From Mesosutterella multiformis (lineage in GTDB: Bacteria; Pseudomonadota; Gammaproteobacteria; Burkholderiales; Burkholderiaceae_F): a stretch of DNA of 64,000 nucleotides. The notes under the pieces were generated by a model. The model saw only the letters and a list, made by a program, of their open reading frames with translations, was not told where the DNA came from and did not search any database. The stretch spans positions 124,001 to 188,000 of the forward strand of contig NZ_BGZJ01000002.1 of the NCBI RefSeq assembly GCF_003402575.1, read 5' to 3'. Shown piece after piece: positions 24,616 to 32,701 of this stretch (position 1 is its first letter; each line of letters opens with the position of its first letter). The position numbers and the translations under genes were made by a program.

Positions 24616-25266
24616 TTAGAGAGTAAGGAGAAGTGCCATCTTGAACTTCTCAGTTGCCTTTACCCAGTGACGGCCTCCCTTAGCAAAATGGAAGTTCTCT
24701 CCGGCCTTGATGACGTGTTCCTGTCCTTCATATCCGATAACGCCTTCTCCATCTAGCGCGAAAACAATGGCTTCGCCGGGGGCGGCGTGTTCTGAAAGCC
24801 CAGTTCCCTTGTCAAAAGCCATCACAACGAACTTCATTTTGTCGTTATGCACCACATCCATGTTGACAATCTTGCCATCCTGATAAGGGACGAGTTCTGC
24901 TAACTTAAATACTTCTCCTGCCTTCACTGCGTTATTCATAGTGTCCTCCTTAGAAATTTCAATTTCCGTATAAACAGCGCCACTACTTGTGCGCATTCCC
25001 ATTGGCCTGTCTGTGAGTGTGAAAATGCAGTCACCCGCAGCCAGGGTTCTAACGTAATTGTTGTCGCCGTATACCTCAATACTTCCCTCAGCTACAAGGA
25101 TCAGCTTGTGATAAGGAAAAATCTCAGCGCTGATGTCTGTACCTGCGGCAAAGGAGAAATAAATAATGGGATTTCTGCCACTGCTGATCGCCTTGGAGAT
25201 CGTGCATCCGGCTACCGGCTGATTATCTTTTGCGATGGAGAAAACTTCCCCTGTTTTTTCATTCAT
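24616..25266 (-). CDS. Bicupin protein, probably horizontally acquired
   Basis: A 216-residue protein made of two cupin barrels, about residues 1-108 and 112-216. The second is the better conserved (EHAAPGEAIVFALDGEGVIGYEG, in part, then a HFAKGGRHWV segment). Cupins of this small two-domain type bind a metal and act as isomerases, dioxygenases or sensors; the reaction is unknown. Base composition is visibly lower in GC and codon use is unlike the neighbours, resembling Firmicutes genes, and it lies beside an IS30-type element inside a duplicated segment. Transfer is likely. Its start is 33 bp from the element's left end, so its native promoter may be displaced. Confidence 0.8.
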   Translation of the reverse strand: MNEKTGEVFSIAKDNQPVAGCTISKAISSGRNPIIYFSFAAGTDISAEIFPYHKLILVAEGSIEVYGDNNYVRTLAAGDCIFTLTDRPMGMRTSSGAVYTEIEISKEDTMNNAVKAGEVFKLAELVPYQDGKIVNMDVVHNDKMKFVVMAFDKGTGLSEHAAPGEAIVFALDGEGVIGYEGQEHVIKAGENFHFAKGGRHWVKATEKFKMALLLTL

Positions 25267-25298
25267 GTCTTACTGTAACCTTTTTCATTTCATTGTTA

Positions 25299-26405
25299 GG
25301 CGAATTATCACTTCAAGTGCAAAGCCTGAGAAAAGAATAGTGGCCCATAAAGCTTCCATAATAGAGATTGTCAAGATAACTATAGAGGGAGCTCATGAGC
25401 CACTATCATCATCTTACTCTTCGGGACAGAGTATTTATTTCGGCTTTAACGATTTCAGGCAAATCCCTGTCTGAAATTGCATGTGCGATTGGGAAAAATG
25501 TTTCTACGATCTCCCGCGAACTGAAGCGAAACAAGGCTGTATCGGCCCAGGATGGGGCTTCAGCTGCCTATGATCCCTGTGCCGCGCAGGCCCGATATCA
25601 GAGACAGAGAAAGCATTGCGGAAAGAGAAACATTCTGAAGTCTGACTCGTTGCTGACAAGGATTGTCTCAAATCTGCTGGTTAAGAAATTCTGGTCTCCG
25701 GAGCAGATTCAATACCGTCTCAGAAAGGAGCTGCCGAATCTAAGGATCAGCGCCACGACAATCTACCGAGGAATCAATTCTGGCTTTCTGGATCGCTTTG
25801 TGGATGGCCGAAAGATGTCCCGACACCTGCGACACCACGGTAAAACGCGTCACCGTAAAGGCATGACCGAGAGGCGAGGAAAGATCCAGATCACTCACAG
25901 CATTGAAGAGCGACCCCTGGAAGCTCAGAACAGATCTCGCCTGGGGGATTGGGAAGGCGATACCGTCATCGGAAAAAAGGGCGGAGCCTGCCTCACGACT
26001 CTGGTCGATAGGAAGTCCGGCTTTCTCTGTGGCGGGAAAACCGCTTCCAAGACTGCGGCCGATGTGTCTGCCGTAATTGAGAAATCTCTGTCAGATAAGG
26101 ATCTGCGTACGATTACCGTAGATCGCGGAAAAGAATTTTCCTGGGCTGAAAAACTGGAGAAAGATCTCAGAACCAAAGTGTATTTCTGCTTGCCTCATCA
26201 TCCATGGGAGAAAGGAAGTAATGAAAATACAAACGGACTTCTTAGAGACTTTTTCCCAAAAGGAATGAGTATCGATAAAATTTCTCAGGCAGAAGTTCAG
26301 AAACGGTTCAATGCTCTGAATTTCAGACCCAGAAAACGTCTCAATTGGAAGTGTCCGGCTGAAGTCTTTTATTCAGTAACTTTGCACTTGATTTGATAAT
26401 TCACC
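25299..26405 (+). mobile_element. IS30-family insertion sequence, complete
   Basis: The element is bounded by 27-bp imperfect terminal inverted repeats at 25299-25325 and 26379-26405 (23 of 27 bases matching; inner ends CAAGTGCAAAG on both). Total length is 1107 bp with one transposase gene, and the right repeat overlaps the end of that gene. A 2-bp TA flanks each end as a possible target duplication, too short to be certain. Confidence 0.9.
25395..26396 (+). CDS. IS30-family transposase
   Basis: A 333-residue transposase with an N-terminal helix-turn-helix (LSEIACAIGKNVSTISRELKRN, in part) typical of IS30 and a DDE catalytic core: Asp189 in GDWEGDTVIG, Asp243 in TVDRGKEF, Glu277 in KGSNENTNG. 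The motif RDFFPKG and the terminal NFRPRKRLNW segment are family hallmarks. The reading frame is intact, so the element may be active. Confidence 0.95.
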   Translation: MSHYHHLTLRDRVFISALTISGKSLSEIACAIGKNVSTISRELKRNKAVSAQDGASAAYDPCAAQARYQRQRKHCGKRNILKSDSLLTRIVSNLLVKKFWSPEQIQYRLRKELPNLRISATTIYRGINSGFLDRFVDGRKMSRHLRHHGKTRHRKGMTERRGKIQITHSIEERPLEAQNRSRLGDWEGDTVIGKKGGACLTTLVDRKSGFLCGGKTASKTAADVSAVIEKSLSDKDLRTITVDRGKEFSWAEKLEKDLRTKVYFCLPHHPWEKGSNENTNGLLRDFFPKGMSIDKISQAEVQKRFNALNFRPRKRLNWKCPAEVFYSVTLHLI

Positions 26406-26521
26406 TATAAAGAAGAAACTAGGTCATTTACCTTATACGAGAATGACTCTTCTTACGTTCAAACAACTAAAGGTACATTTATAGTACAAGTATTTTTTTG
26501 ATAGTTCTTTTGGGGGGATGG

Positions 26522-26638
26522 TTAGGGCGTTTTCTTGCAGATGCTCTTGTCTTTCGTCGCATAGATGCTTCGATCCCGTCTGTTCTTCCTCTTGGCCGCT
26601 TTAGTTTTCTTTTTAGCTGCGACTGCTATTTTTGGTTC
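26522..26638 (-). pseudogene. C-terminal remnant of an unidentified basic protein
   Basis: On the minus strand, about 38 codons stay open from the duplication boundary at 26638 to a TAA at 26522-26524. The residues are rich in Lys and Arg and end KDKSICKKTP. This could be the tail of a transposase or another mobile-element protein cut off when the foreign block inserted. I do not recognise the family. Confidence 0.3.
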
Positions 26639-26639
26639 A

Positions 26640-26676
26640 GGCGGTTCCTTTGAAAAAAGGAACCGCCCGTTTTTGT
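26640..26676 (+). terminator. Duplicate copy of the lyase-B terminator
   Basis: GGCGGTTCCTTT pairs with AAAGGAACCGCC, then GTTTTTG; same sequence as 24162-24199. It has no upstream gene and marks the right-hand copy of the duplicated segment. Confidence 0.85.
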
Positions 26677-26776
26677 TTCTGAAAGCGAACCGCGGTCTCC
26701 GTAGAGACGGCGGCCTCCGGATCCGCTATTGTTGATAGGACAGCCGCTTGAACCGAAACCCAAAGGACCTCCCGCT

Positions 26777-27730
26777 ATGCATCGCAGCAGCCTTGATCTG
26801 CAGACTCTCAGGATCTTTCTTGAAATCAGCCGTGACTGCAACATGAGCCGCGCGGCGGTGTCGCTCGGGCTCACGCAGTCCGCGGTCTCTCAGGCCGTGC
26901 ATCGGCTGGAGGCCGCCGTGGGGGCGGAGCTCCTCGACCGGCACTCACGCCCGCTTTCTCTCACAGTCTATGGGAGGAACCTCATTCAGTACGCGGCGCC
27001 GCTTGTCGCGGATCTCGATGGGCTGATCGGCGCAATCAGGCCGGGGGCGGGGCGCTACCCGCTTGTCACCGCGGGGTATTCGGAGTCAGTCAGCGCGACA
27101 TCCGCCCCGTGGCTCACGTCGTACCTAGAGACACGGTCTGACAAAGTGGTGGTTCAGACCGGGATGACCGCGGAACTGATTGAGGCGTTCCTGAATGACG
27201 ATATCGATATCCTGATCGTCCCGGATCCGCTTCTCGACACCGATGGCCTCTGGCGGCAGAAGGTCTATGAGGAGGAGTTCCTTCTCGTGCTCCCGGGGAA
27301 TGAGGAAGGGGAGGGGGAGGAGGCGCGGCGGCGCGCGGCGTCCCGCCTCCCCGTGCTGATCTATAACGGCCAGTCCGCTGACCGCGAGATGATCCTGAAG
27401 TTCACGGATTCTCTTCCCTTCCCGGCCTTTGAGCGCTACGCGGTGGAGTCCAGCCGCACGATGATGGGACTCGCGAGCCTCGGCGAAGGGTGGACTGTGG
27501 TGCCGCCAGGCAATATCTGGCAGGGCAGGGACTACGTGCCGGAGCTTTGGCTTCACCGCATCCCGGGCGCTCCGATCGTGAGGCCTCAGTACGTGATCGC
27601 GAAAGAGGGGATTTACAGCCGGCTAGCCGAAGATCTCGCGTCGCAATTCACGGAAATTCTCGAAAAGGAAATCCGCCCGAGATTCTCGGCGCTTAACCCG
27701 ATACTTTCCGACGCGATCCGTCAGCCGTAG
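26777..27730 (+). CDS. LysR-family transcriptional regulator (intact copy)
   Basis: A 317-residue LysR regulator, winged helix at residues 5-60 (FLEISRDCNMSRAAVSLGL, TQSAVSQAVHRLEAA) and effector domain with GYSESVSATSAP, like the regulator at 21556. The ATG at 26777 follows AAAGGA. A truncated duplicate lies at 24200-24529. It precedes the Dcu carrier and lyase genes on the same strand, and before the foreign insertion it would have directly followed lyase copy B, so control of the altered lyase or of C4-dicarboxylate uptake is likely. Confidence 0.92.
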   Translation: MHRSSLDLQTLRIFLEISRDCNMSRAAVSLGLTQSAVSQAVHRLEAAVGAELLDRHSRPLSLTVYGRNLIQYAAPLVADLDGLIGAIRPGAGRYPLVTAGYSESVSATSAPWLTSYLETRSDKVVVQTGMTAELIEAFLNDDIDILIVPDPLLDTDGLWRQKVYEEEFLLVLPGNEEGEGEEARRRAASRLPVLIYNGQSADREMILKFTDSLPFPAFERYAVESSRTMMGLASLGEGWTVVPPGNIWQGRDYVPELWLHRIPGAPIVRPQYVIAKEGIYSRLAEDLASQFTEILEKEIRPRFSALNPILSDAIRQP

Positions 27731-28038
27731 TCTGAATTTGTGATACAACTATCTGAAAAATAATCAGAATTCAAAGTTAAGCCAAACACCTAAAAGAAGT
27801 ATTAATTCTGCTAATAATTCTCGGAAAACTGACCGGATTAGGAAAAAATACCTACGAAGGCTGGAGAAAGGATTAGATCCAGCCGCCCAATAAGTACTCC
27901 ATAAGAAGTATCTAACGGGCAACCGGTCGGGAGGCGCTTCCTAAGCGTCTTCCCCTTGTCAGAAACAACAGGAGAGGGGGTCAGGTCCTGAGGCTCAGGT
28001 GAGCTGGAGCCAGACGGACCGGATTTCCGGGAATCACT
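27731..28038. other. Untranslated leader of the Dcu carrier gene
   Basis: No gene. It contains a hairpin GGCTGGA/TCCAGCC (about 27860-27886) and further paired segments (GGAGGCGCTT with AAGCGTCTTCC; CCTGAGG/CTCAGG). The 300-base length is long for a simple promoter. It does not match a riboswitch consensus I know. Confidence 0.4.
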
Positions 28039-29352
28039 ATGACAGCAACCATACTTGAATTTGTAATCGTGCTGGCGGCTATTCTGCTTGGCGCCCGACA
28101 GGGCGGCCTCGCGATTGGCTATTGGGGCGGTCTGGGGCTTGTGCTCCTCGCCGTGATATTCGGCGTCACTCCGACCGCGCCTCCGGTCGACGTGATGCTG
28201 ATCATTATGGCGGTCTGCATGTCAGCGGCCGCCATGGACGCGGCGGGCGGTCTCGAGTTCCTCGTCCGGATTGCCGCGCGCATCATCCGCTCGAATCCGA
28301 AATACGTGTCGATCATCGCGCCGCTCGTCGGCTTCTTCCTCACGTTCTTCTCGGGTACCGGGAACCTGATTTTCGCTATCCACCCCGTGATCTATGAGGT
28401 CGCGTATTCCGCCGGCGTCCGTCCGGAGCGTCCGATGGCGTCCGCCACCGTGGCGGCCCAGATCGGCATCACGGCGTGCCCGATTTCAGCGGCTACCGCG
28501 GCTCTGCTCGGCCTTTTCGCGGCCTACGGCCACGCTGAGGTGACGCTTTCCTCGATCCTGATGGTGACGTTCCCCGCCTGCCTGATCGGCGTTCTCGCCG
28601 CCAGCTTCATCTACATGTTCTGGGGCAAGGAACTGAAGGACGATCCTGAGTATCAGCGCCGCCTGAAGGCTGGCCTCGTTGAGCCGCCGGAAGCGATTTC
28701 TGATCAGCCGCTCCCGAAGGGTGCCAAGCTCTCCGTCGGGATCTTCCTCCTCGGCGTGTTCCTCATCGTCCTTACGGGCTTCTTCCCGGAACTCCGCACG
28801 ATCCACGGAAAGCCTGTCAGCATGTCGCTCGTGATCGAGATGGTGATGCTCGCGGGTGCCGCCCTGATGGTTGCCTTCTGCCACGTGAATCTCGATGTCG
28901 CGTCTAAGAGCCCCACGCTCCGTGCGGGTGTCGTGTCGGTCGGCGCCATTTTCGGTATTGCCTGGCTCGCTGACTCCTTTATCGGCGCGAATAAGGGCTT
29001 CTTCATGGAACTCGCCGGTGATCTCGCCGCTCAGGCTCCGTGGCTCTTCGCCTTCGTGCTTTTCTTCATGAGCGCGCTGCTCACGAGCCAGGGCGCGACG
29101 ACCCGCGCCATCATGCCGCTCGGCCTCACGCTCGGCATCCCGGTTCCGCTGATGATCGCGATGTTCTCGGCTGTGAACGGTCTCTTCTTCCTCCCGATCA
29201 CGGGCCCGGCGCTTTCTGCCGTGAGCTTTGACCGTTCGGGTACCACGAAGATCGGGAAGTACATCCTGAACCATTCCTTCCAGATTCCGGGAATCGTGAT
29301 GGTGGTGGTGTCGGTTGTGGTCGCGATGCTGCTCACCCAGCTCGGGCTCTGA
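28039..29352 (+). CDS. Anaerobic C4-dicarboxylate carrier, Dcu family
   Basis: A 437-residue polytopic inner-membrane protein of the DcuA/DcuB family, which exchanges fumarate, malate or aspartate for succinate during fumarate respiration. It is recognised by overall length, the N-terminal EFVIVLAAILLGARQGGLAIG segment (in part), the FSGTGNLIFAIHPVIYEVAY block and the TSQGATTRAIMPLGLTLGIP block. Ten or more hydrophobic segments are visible. It sits just before a fumarate-releasing lyase, fitting a substrate-uptake/succinate-export role. DcuA and DcuB cannot be told apart by eye. Confidence 0.9.
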   Translation: MTATILEFVIVLAAILLGARQGGLAIGYWGGLGLVLLAVIFGVTPTAPPVDVMLIIMAVCMSAAAMDAAGGLEFLVRIAARIIRSNPKYVSIIAPLVGFFLTFFSGTGNLIFAIHPVIYEVAYSAGVRPERPMASATVAAQIGITACPISAATAALLGLFAAYGHAEVTLSSILMVTFPACLIGVLAASFIYMFWGKELKDDPEYQRRLKAGLVEPPEAISDQPLPKGAKLSVGIFLLGVFLIVLTGFFPELRTIHGKPVSMSLVIEMVMLAGAALMVAFCHVNLDVASKSPTLRAGVVSVGAIFGIAWLADSFIGANKGFFMELAGDLAAQAPWLFAFVLFFMSALLTSQGATTRAIMPLGLTLGIPVPLMIAMFSAVNGLFFLPITGPALSAVSFDRSGTTKIGKYILNHSFQIPGIVMVVVSVVVAMLLTQLGL

Positions 29353-29502
29353 TGAAGTAAAGCCTTCCGGCTGAAAAGCGGCTGCCGCTTGACGCCGGAA
29401 TGCGGGAGTCAGATTAAAAACAGGGGGATTCTGGAGAAGTTTTCTTCAGAGTCCTCTTTTCGCGTTTTTTCGGGGCGGGGGCACCGCCTGAGGAGATAAA
29501 AC

Positions 29503-31032
29503 ATGGCAAATCCATTGGAAGCGGGCTTTTCAGAGGACCATCGCGGGAAGATCCGCAAACCCCCGCGCGAGAGCGTGATCCGGAACATCATCAGTCCGGC
29601 GATTGAGGAAGACCGCGCTCACGGATCGTTCCAGGATTACCTTGACATCAATAAGGCGCATGTCCTGATGCTCGCGCGCCAGGGGATCATCTCGGAAGAG
29701 GTCGAAAAAGCGATCCTCACGGCGACTGACCGAATGGCCGCGATGGGACCGGAACCGGATTTTCCGCTCGACCCTAAGCTTGAAGACATGTATTTCAATC
29801 TGGAGCGCCATCTGATCGAGATGACGAGTCTCGAGATCGGGGGGCAGCAGCATACGGCGCGCTCCCGGAACGATCTCTTCGCGACCTCCGCCCGCATGGC
29901 GTACCGCCGGTACTATTTCGCGATCGCCGGCCGCTTTATCGCGATGCGGAAGGCGATTCACGCGCTCGCTGAGAAAAATAAGGACGCGGTGTTCTCGGGC
30001 TACACGCACCTGCAGCCTTCGGAACCGATCACGTTCGCGCATTACCTATCCGCGATTCTCGCGTCCTTTGAGCGCGATTACCGGAGGTTTTCTGACGCCT
30101 ACCGGACGCTTGACCGGTCGCCGCTCGGAGGCGGCTCCATGGGTTCCACCACGTGGAATATCGACCGCGGGATGACGGCGGACCTCCTTGGGTTCTCCGA
30201 GGTGATCGATAACTCGATCGACTGTGTCGCGAGCCGCGACTACGGGCTTGATATCGCGTCAGGCATGGCGGCGGCCGGAAACACCCTTTCCCGCTTCTGC
30301 TTTGACCTCTATATCTGGGCGACGCCGGACTACGGCTACGTTGAGGTAGATGACTCGGACGCGGTCTGCTCTTCCATCATGCCGCAGAAGAAAAACCCCT
30401 GGACTCTCGAGCACATCAAGGGGAAGGCGGCGCACCTCGAGGCCGCCTGGATTTCTGTCTTCAGCGCGATGAAGAACACGCCTTACACACACTGCCAGGA
30501 CGTGAATGGGGAGGCGCTTCACTGGCTCTGGCCCGCGATGCGGGAGATGGAGGCGTGTCTTGAGATGATGACAGACACGGTCTCGGGGCTGAAATTCAAT
30601 AAGGAGCGGGCGCTTGAGACCGCGCGCGGAAATTTCTGCACGGCGGCTGAACTCGCGAACACGATCGTGCGTCACGACCATATTTCCTTCCGCACGGCGC
30701 ATGAGATTGTCGCTGAAGTCGTGAACCGGATGATCGCGGGGAATCTGAAGGCGGATGAAACGGGGCTCTCTGTCATCGCGCCGGTGTTCCGCGACGTGGT
30801 GGGGCGGGAAACAACAATGACAGAGGATGATGTCCGATCAGGTCTTGATCCGAAGCGGATCGCGATGGCGAAGCGCGTCACGGGGGGTACGGCGCCTGAC
30901 GAAGTCGCGCGGCAGCTTGAAAGCCGGCTCCGCGCCATCGAGTCTGATGATGCGGAACTCGCGCACCGGATCGGGCGGGTCGCGGACGCGAAGGCAAAGC
31001 TTGAGCGCGAAGTCCATGAGGTGATTGGGTAG
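29503..31032 (+). CDS. Argininosuccinate-lyase-family enzyme
   Basis: A 509-residue superfamily lyase closest to ArgH and related C-N lyases: HTARSRNDLFAT (ArgH has HTGRSRNDQVAT), GYTHLQPSEPITFAH with catalytic His169, and SSIMPQKKNP with Ser290/Ser291. The differences in the first two motifs and the location beside a Dcu carrier, away from other arginine genes, suggest a catabolic C-N lyase that releases fumarate from an N-substituted aspartate-type adduct. An EDDS-lyase-like role is one possibility. Biosynthetic ArgH is the alternative. GAGGAGA precedes the ATG. Confidence 0.85.
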   Translation: MANPLEAGFSEDHRGKIRKPPRESVIRNIISPAIEEDRAHGSFQDYLDINKAHVLMLARQGIISEEVEKAILTATDRMAAMGPEPDFPLDPKLEDMYFNLERHLIEMTSLEIGGQQHTARSRNDLFATSARMAYRRYYFAIAGRFIAMRKAIHALAEKNKDAVFSGYTHLQPSEPITFAHYLSAILASFERDYRRFSDAYRTLDRSPLGGGSMGSTTWNIDRGMTADLLGFSEVIDNSIDCVASRDYGLDIASGMAAAGNTLSRFCFDLYIWATPDYGYVEVDDSDAVCSSIMPQKKNPWTLEHIKGKAAHLEAAWISVFSAMKNTPYTHCQDVNGEALHWLWPAMREMEACLEMMTDTVSGLKFNKERALETARGNFCTAAELANTIVRHDHISFRTAHEIVAEVVNRMIAGNLKADETGLSVIAPVFRDVVGRETTMTEDDVRSGLDPKRIAMAKRVTGGTAPDEVARQLESRLRAIESDDAELAHRIGRVADAKAKLEREVHEVIG

Positions 31033-31050
31033 GCGCTTCGGGCGGGAACG

Positions 31051-31123
31051 CCGGGTTCACGCGCCAGGAATATTAGCGGAGCCGCGGTCAGGTTATTAAA
31101 TCCGCTAATAGAGCGTGAACCGC
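31051..31123. repeat. Long imperfect hairpin after the ArgH-like gene
   Basis: GGGTTCACGC (31053-31062) pairs with GCGTGAACC (31113-31121), and the inner TATTAGCGGA (31071-31080) with TCCGCTAATA (31101-31110). No T-run follows, so it is not a typical terminator. Confidence 0.7.
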
Positions 31124-31210
31124 GGACGGCGTGTCCGTAAATTAAAAGACGCGGCAGTTCTGCTGCAGAAGCTGATATGGAGAGTCCGCCTTCACGGATT
31201 TTCTCTGACC

Positions 31211-31247
31211 GTCCCAAGGGGGAAATTTTTCCCTTGGGACTTTTTTT
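31211..31247 (+). terminator. Terminator after the dcu-lyase unit
   Basis: GTCCCAAGGG (31211-31220) pairs with CCCTTGGGAC (31231-31240), followed by seven T's. Confidence 0.92.
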
Positions 31248-31301
31248 CGGATGAGAGCCGGCACGGACGGAATCGCGTGGTGACCGGCGGGGCAGTGCGG
31301 G

Positions 31302-32402
31302 ATGAGTGAAATCGTGGTTGCCGTCATGGCGTGCTTCATGGTGCTTGGAGCCGCTGATAAGGCGCTCTTCTCGGGGCGCTTAGGTTACGGCGAGGAGTTT
31401 GAGAAGGGGCTTGGGGCGATGGGGCCGCTCTCGATGAGCATGGTGGGGATTATGTGCGCCGCACCTTCAATCGGCGCTTTTCTCGGCCCAGCGCTGACAC
31501 CCTTTTTCACCGCAATCGGGTCCGATCCATCCGTCGCCGCCTGCATGGTGCTCGGAGTGGATTCGGGCGGTCTGCCGCTCGCTCTCGCGTTCGCGAAAAC
31601 TCACGAAGCCGCGATGCTTTCGGGGCTCGGGCTCGGGGGGTCGTTTGGCTGCATCATGACATTCGCGCTTCCGATCTCACTCTCCATCTGCTCTGAGGAA
31701 AGCCGCCCGGATGTGGCGCGGGGCCTTGTCGCCGGCATCATTGCCGCTCCCTTCAGTCTCTTTACGGTCGCGGCCGTGATGGGGTACGGGTTCGGGGACG
31801 TGCTGAGGCTCGGGCTCCCGGCGTTTGCGGTCGCCGCGATCCTCGCGCTTCTTCTCACGTTCTGCCGCGACGCGGCGGTCCGGGGATGTCTGCTTGTCGG
31901 GCGGCTCATGATGGCGGCCTTTGTGGTGCTTCTCGCCTCGGCCGCGATCGAGCACTGGTTCAGCGTCACGCTGATCCCGGGGATGGCGCCGATCGGGCGG
32001 CAGCTTGAGATTGTGGGGGAAATCGGCGTGATGCTTTCAGGAGCCTTCCCGATGGTGAAGTTCGCGGAGAGGCACTTCGGGGGCGCGATCCGAGGGCTCG
32101 CGCGGCTTCTCCGGATCGACAGTACGGCGTCGCTCGGCATGATCGTTTCGATCGCCAATCCGCTTCCGATGTATGTGACGCTGAACCGTATGACGCCGGA
32201 AGGCCGCGTGGTGTGTTCGGCGTTTTCAGGACCCGTGCTCTGCCTCCTTGGCGATCACCTTGGGTTCATCACCGCGGCGTACCCCGCAGGCACGATTCCG
32301 ATGCTGGCAGGGAAAATCCTTTCTGCGGTTCTCGCGCTCATGATCGCGCTCCTCCTTGTCCGCGCCGGGCGCGGCAAACAGGCCGCGGCAAAGATGGCTT
32401 AA
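31302..32402 (+). CDS. eutH: EutH-family membrane carrier (copy 1)
   Basis: A 366-residue multi-pass membrane protein of the EutH ethanolamine-carrier family: the N-terminal MVLGAADKALFSGRLGYGEEFEKG, in part, followed by AMGPLSMSMVGIM and the DSGGLPLALAFA and SGAFPMVKFAERHFG blocks match that family. No ethanolamine ammonia-lyase or microcompartment genes lie nearby, so ethanolamine may be scavenged or the substrate may be another small amine. No strong ribosome site precedes the ATG. A paralogue follows at 32702. Confidence 0.82.
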   Translation: MSEIVVAVMACFMVLGAADKALFSGRLGYGEEFEKGLGAMGPLSMSMVGIMCAAPSIGAFLGPALTPFFTAIGSDPSVAACMVLGVDSGGLPLALAFAKTHEAAMLSGLGLGGSFGCIMTFALPISLSICSEESRPDVARGLVAGIIAAPFSLFTVAAVMGYGFGDVLRLGLPAFAVAAILALLLTFCRDAAVRGCLLVGRLMMAAFVVLLASAAIEHWFSVTLIPGMAPIGRQLEIVGEIGVMLSGAFPMVKFAERHFGGAIRGLARLLRIDSTASLGMIVSIANPLPMYVTLNRMTPEGRVVCSAFSGPVLCLLGDHLGFITAAYPAGTIPMLAGKILSAVLALMIALLLVRAGRGKQAAAKMA

Positions 32403-32445
32403 GCGTCTTACCGAATAACACCTCGCTTTCCAGGTTCAATAAAAA

Positions 32446-32502
32446 CTCATAGTTTCTGATAGGAACTGATAGATACGCATAGAAACTATCAGGTTCTATC
32501 AG
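32446..32502. repeat. 10-bp-phased heptamer array 4 (six units)
   Basis: Units start at 32446, 32456, 32466, 32476, 32486 and 32496: CTCATAG, CTGATAG, CTGATAG, CGCATAG, CTATCAG, CTATCAG. CTGATAG-type units come first and CTATCAG-type units last, so the two halves can pair. It lies between the two EutH genes. Confidence 0.85.
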
Positions 32503-32701
32503 AAACGCGCTGCAGGGAAATCCATCAGAGCCTCCGGCGCCTTCCGATCGGAAGCTCTGATTTTTATAAAATGACGCTCAGATCCCCGGTTCCGGATGAG
32601 ACTCCGGCCGCGGATCGGTAGGCACGGGTGATGGAGGGGTGCTTTCCCCTGATCCCCATTTCTGTCCGCCGGGACGCTACGAAAAGTCTCAGAGGTCAGA
32701 A

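Larger units (their letters stand above)
26406..26776. other. Junction region: AT-rich DNA, gene remnant, duplicated terminator
   Basis: 26406-26521 is AT-rich with no gene. 26522-26638 on the minus strand reads as an open, Lys/Arg-rich C-terminal fragment ending in TAA (KKKTKAAKRKNRRDRSIYAT..., in part) that stops at the duplication boundary. 26640-26676 repeats the terminator of lyase copy B although no gene now precedes it. The LysR promoter follows. Confidence 0.55.

Noticed and set aside
27731-28038. Known riboswitch in the Dcu leader
   Set aside because: No consensus of glycine, SAM, FMN, cobalamin, fluoride, c-di-GMP or guanidine classes was recognised.
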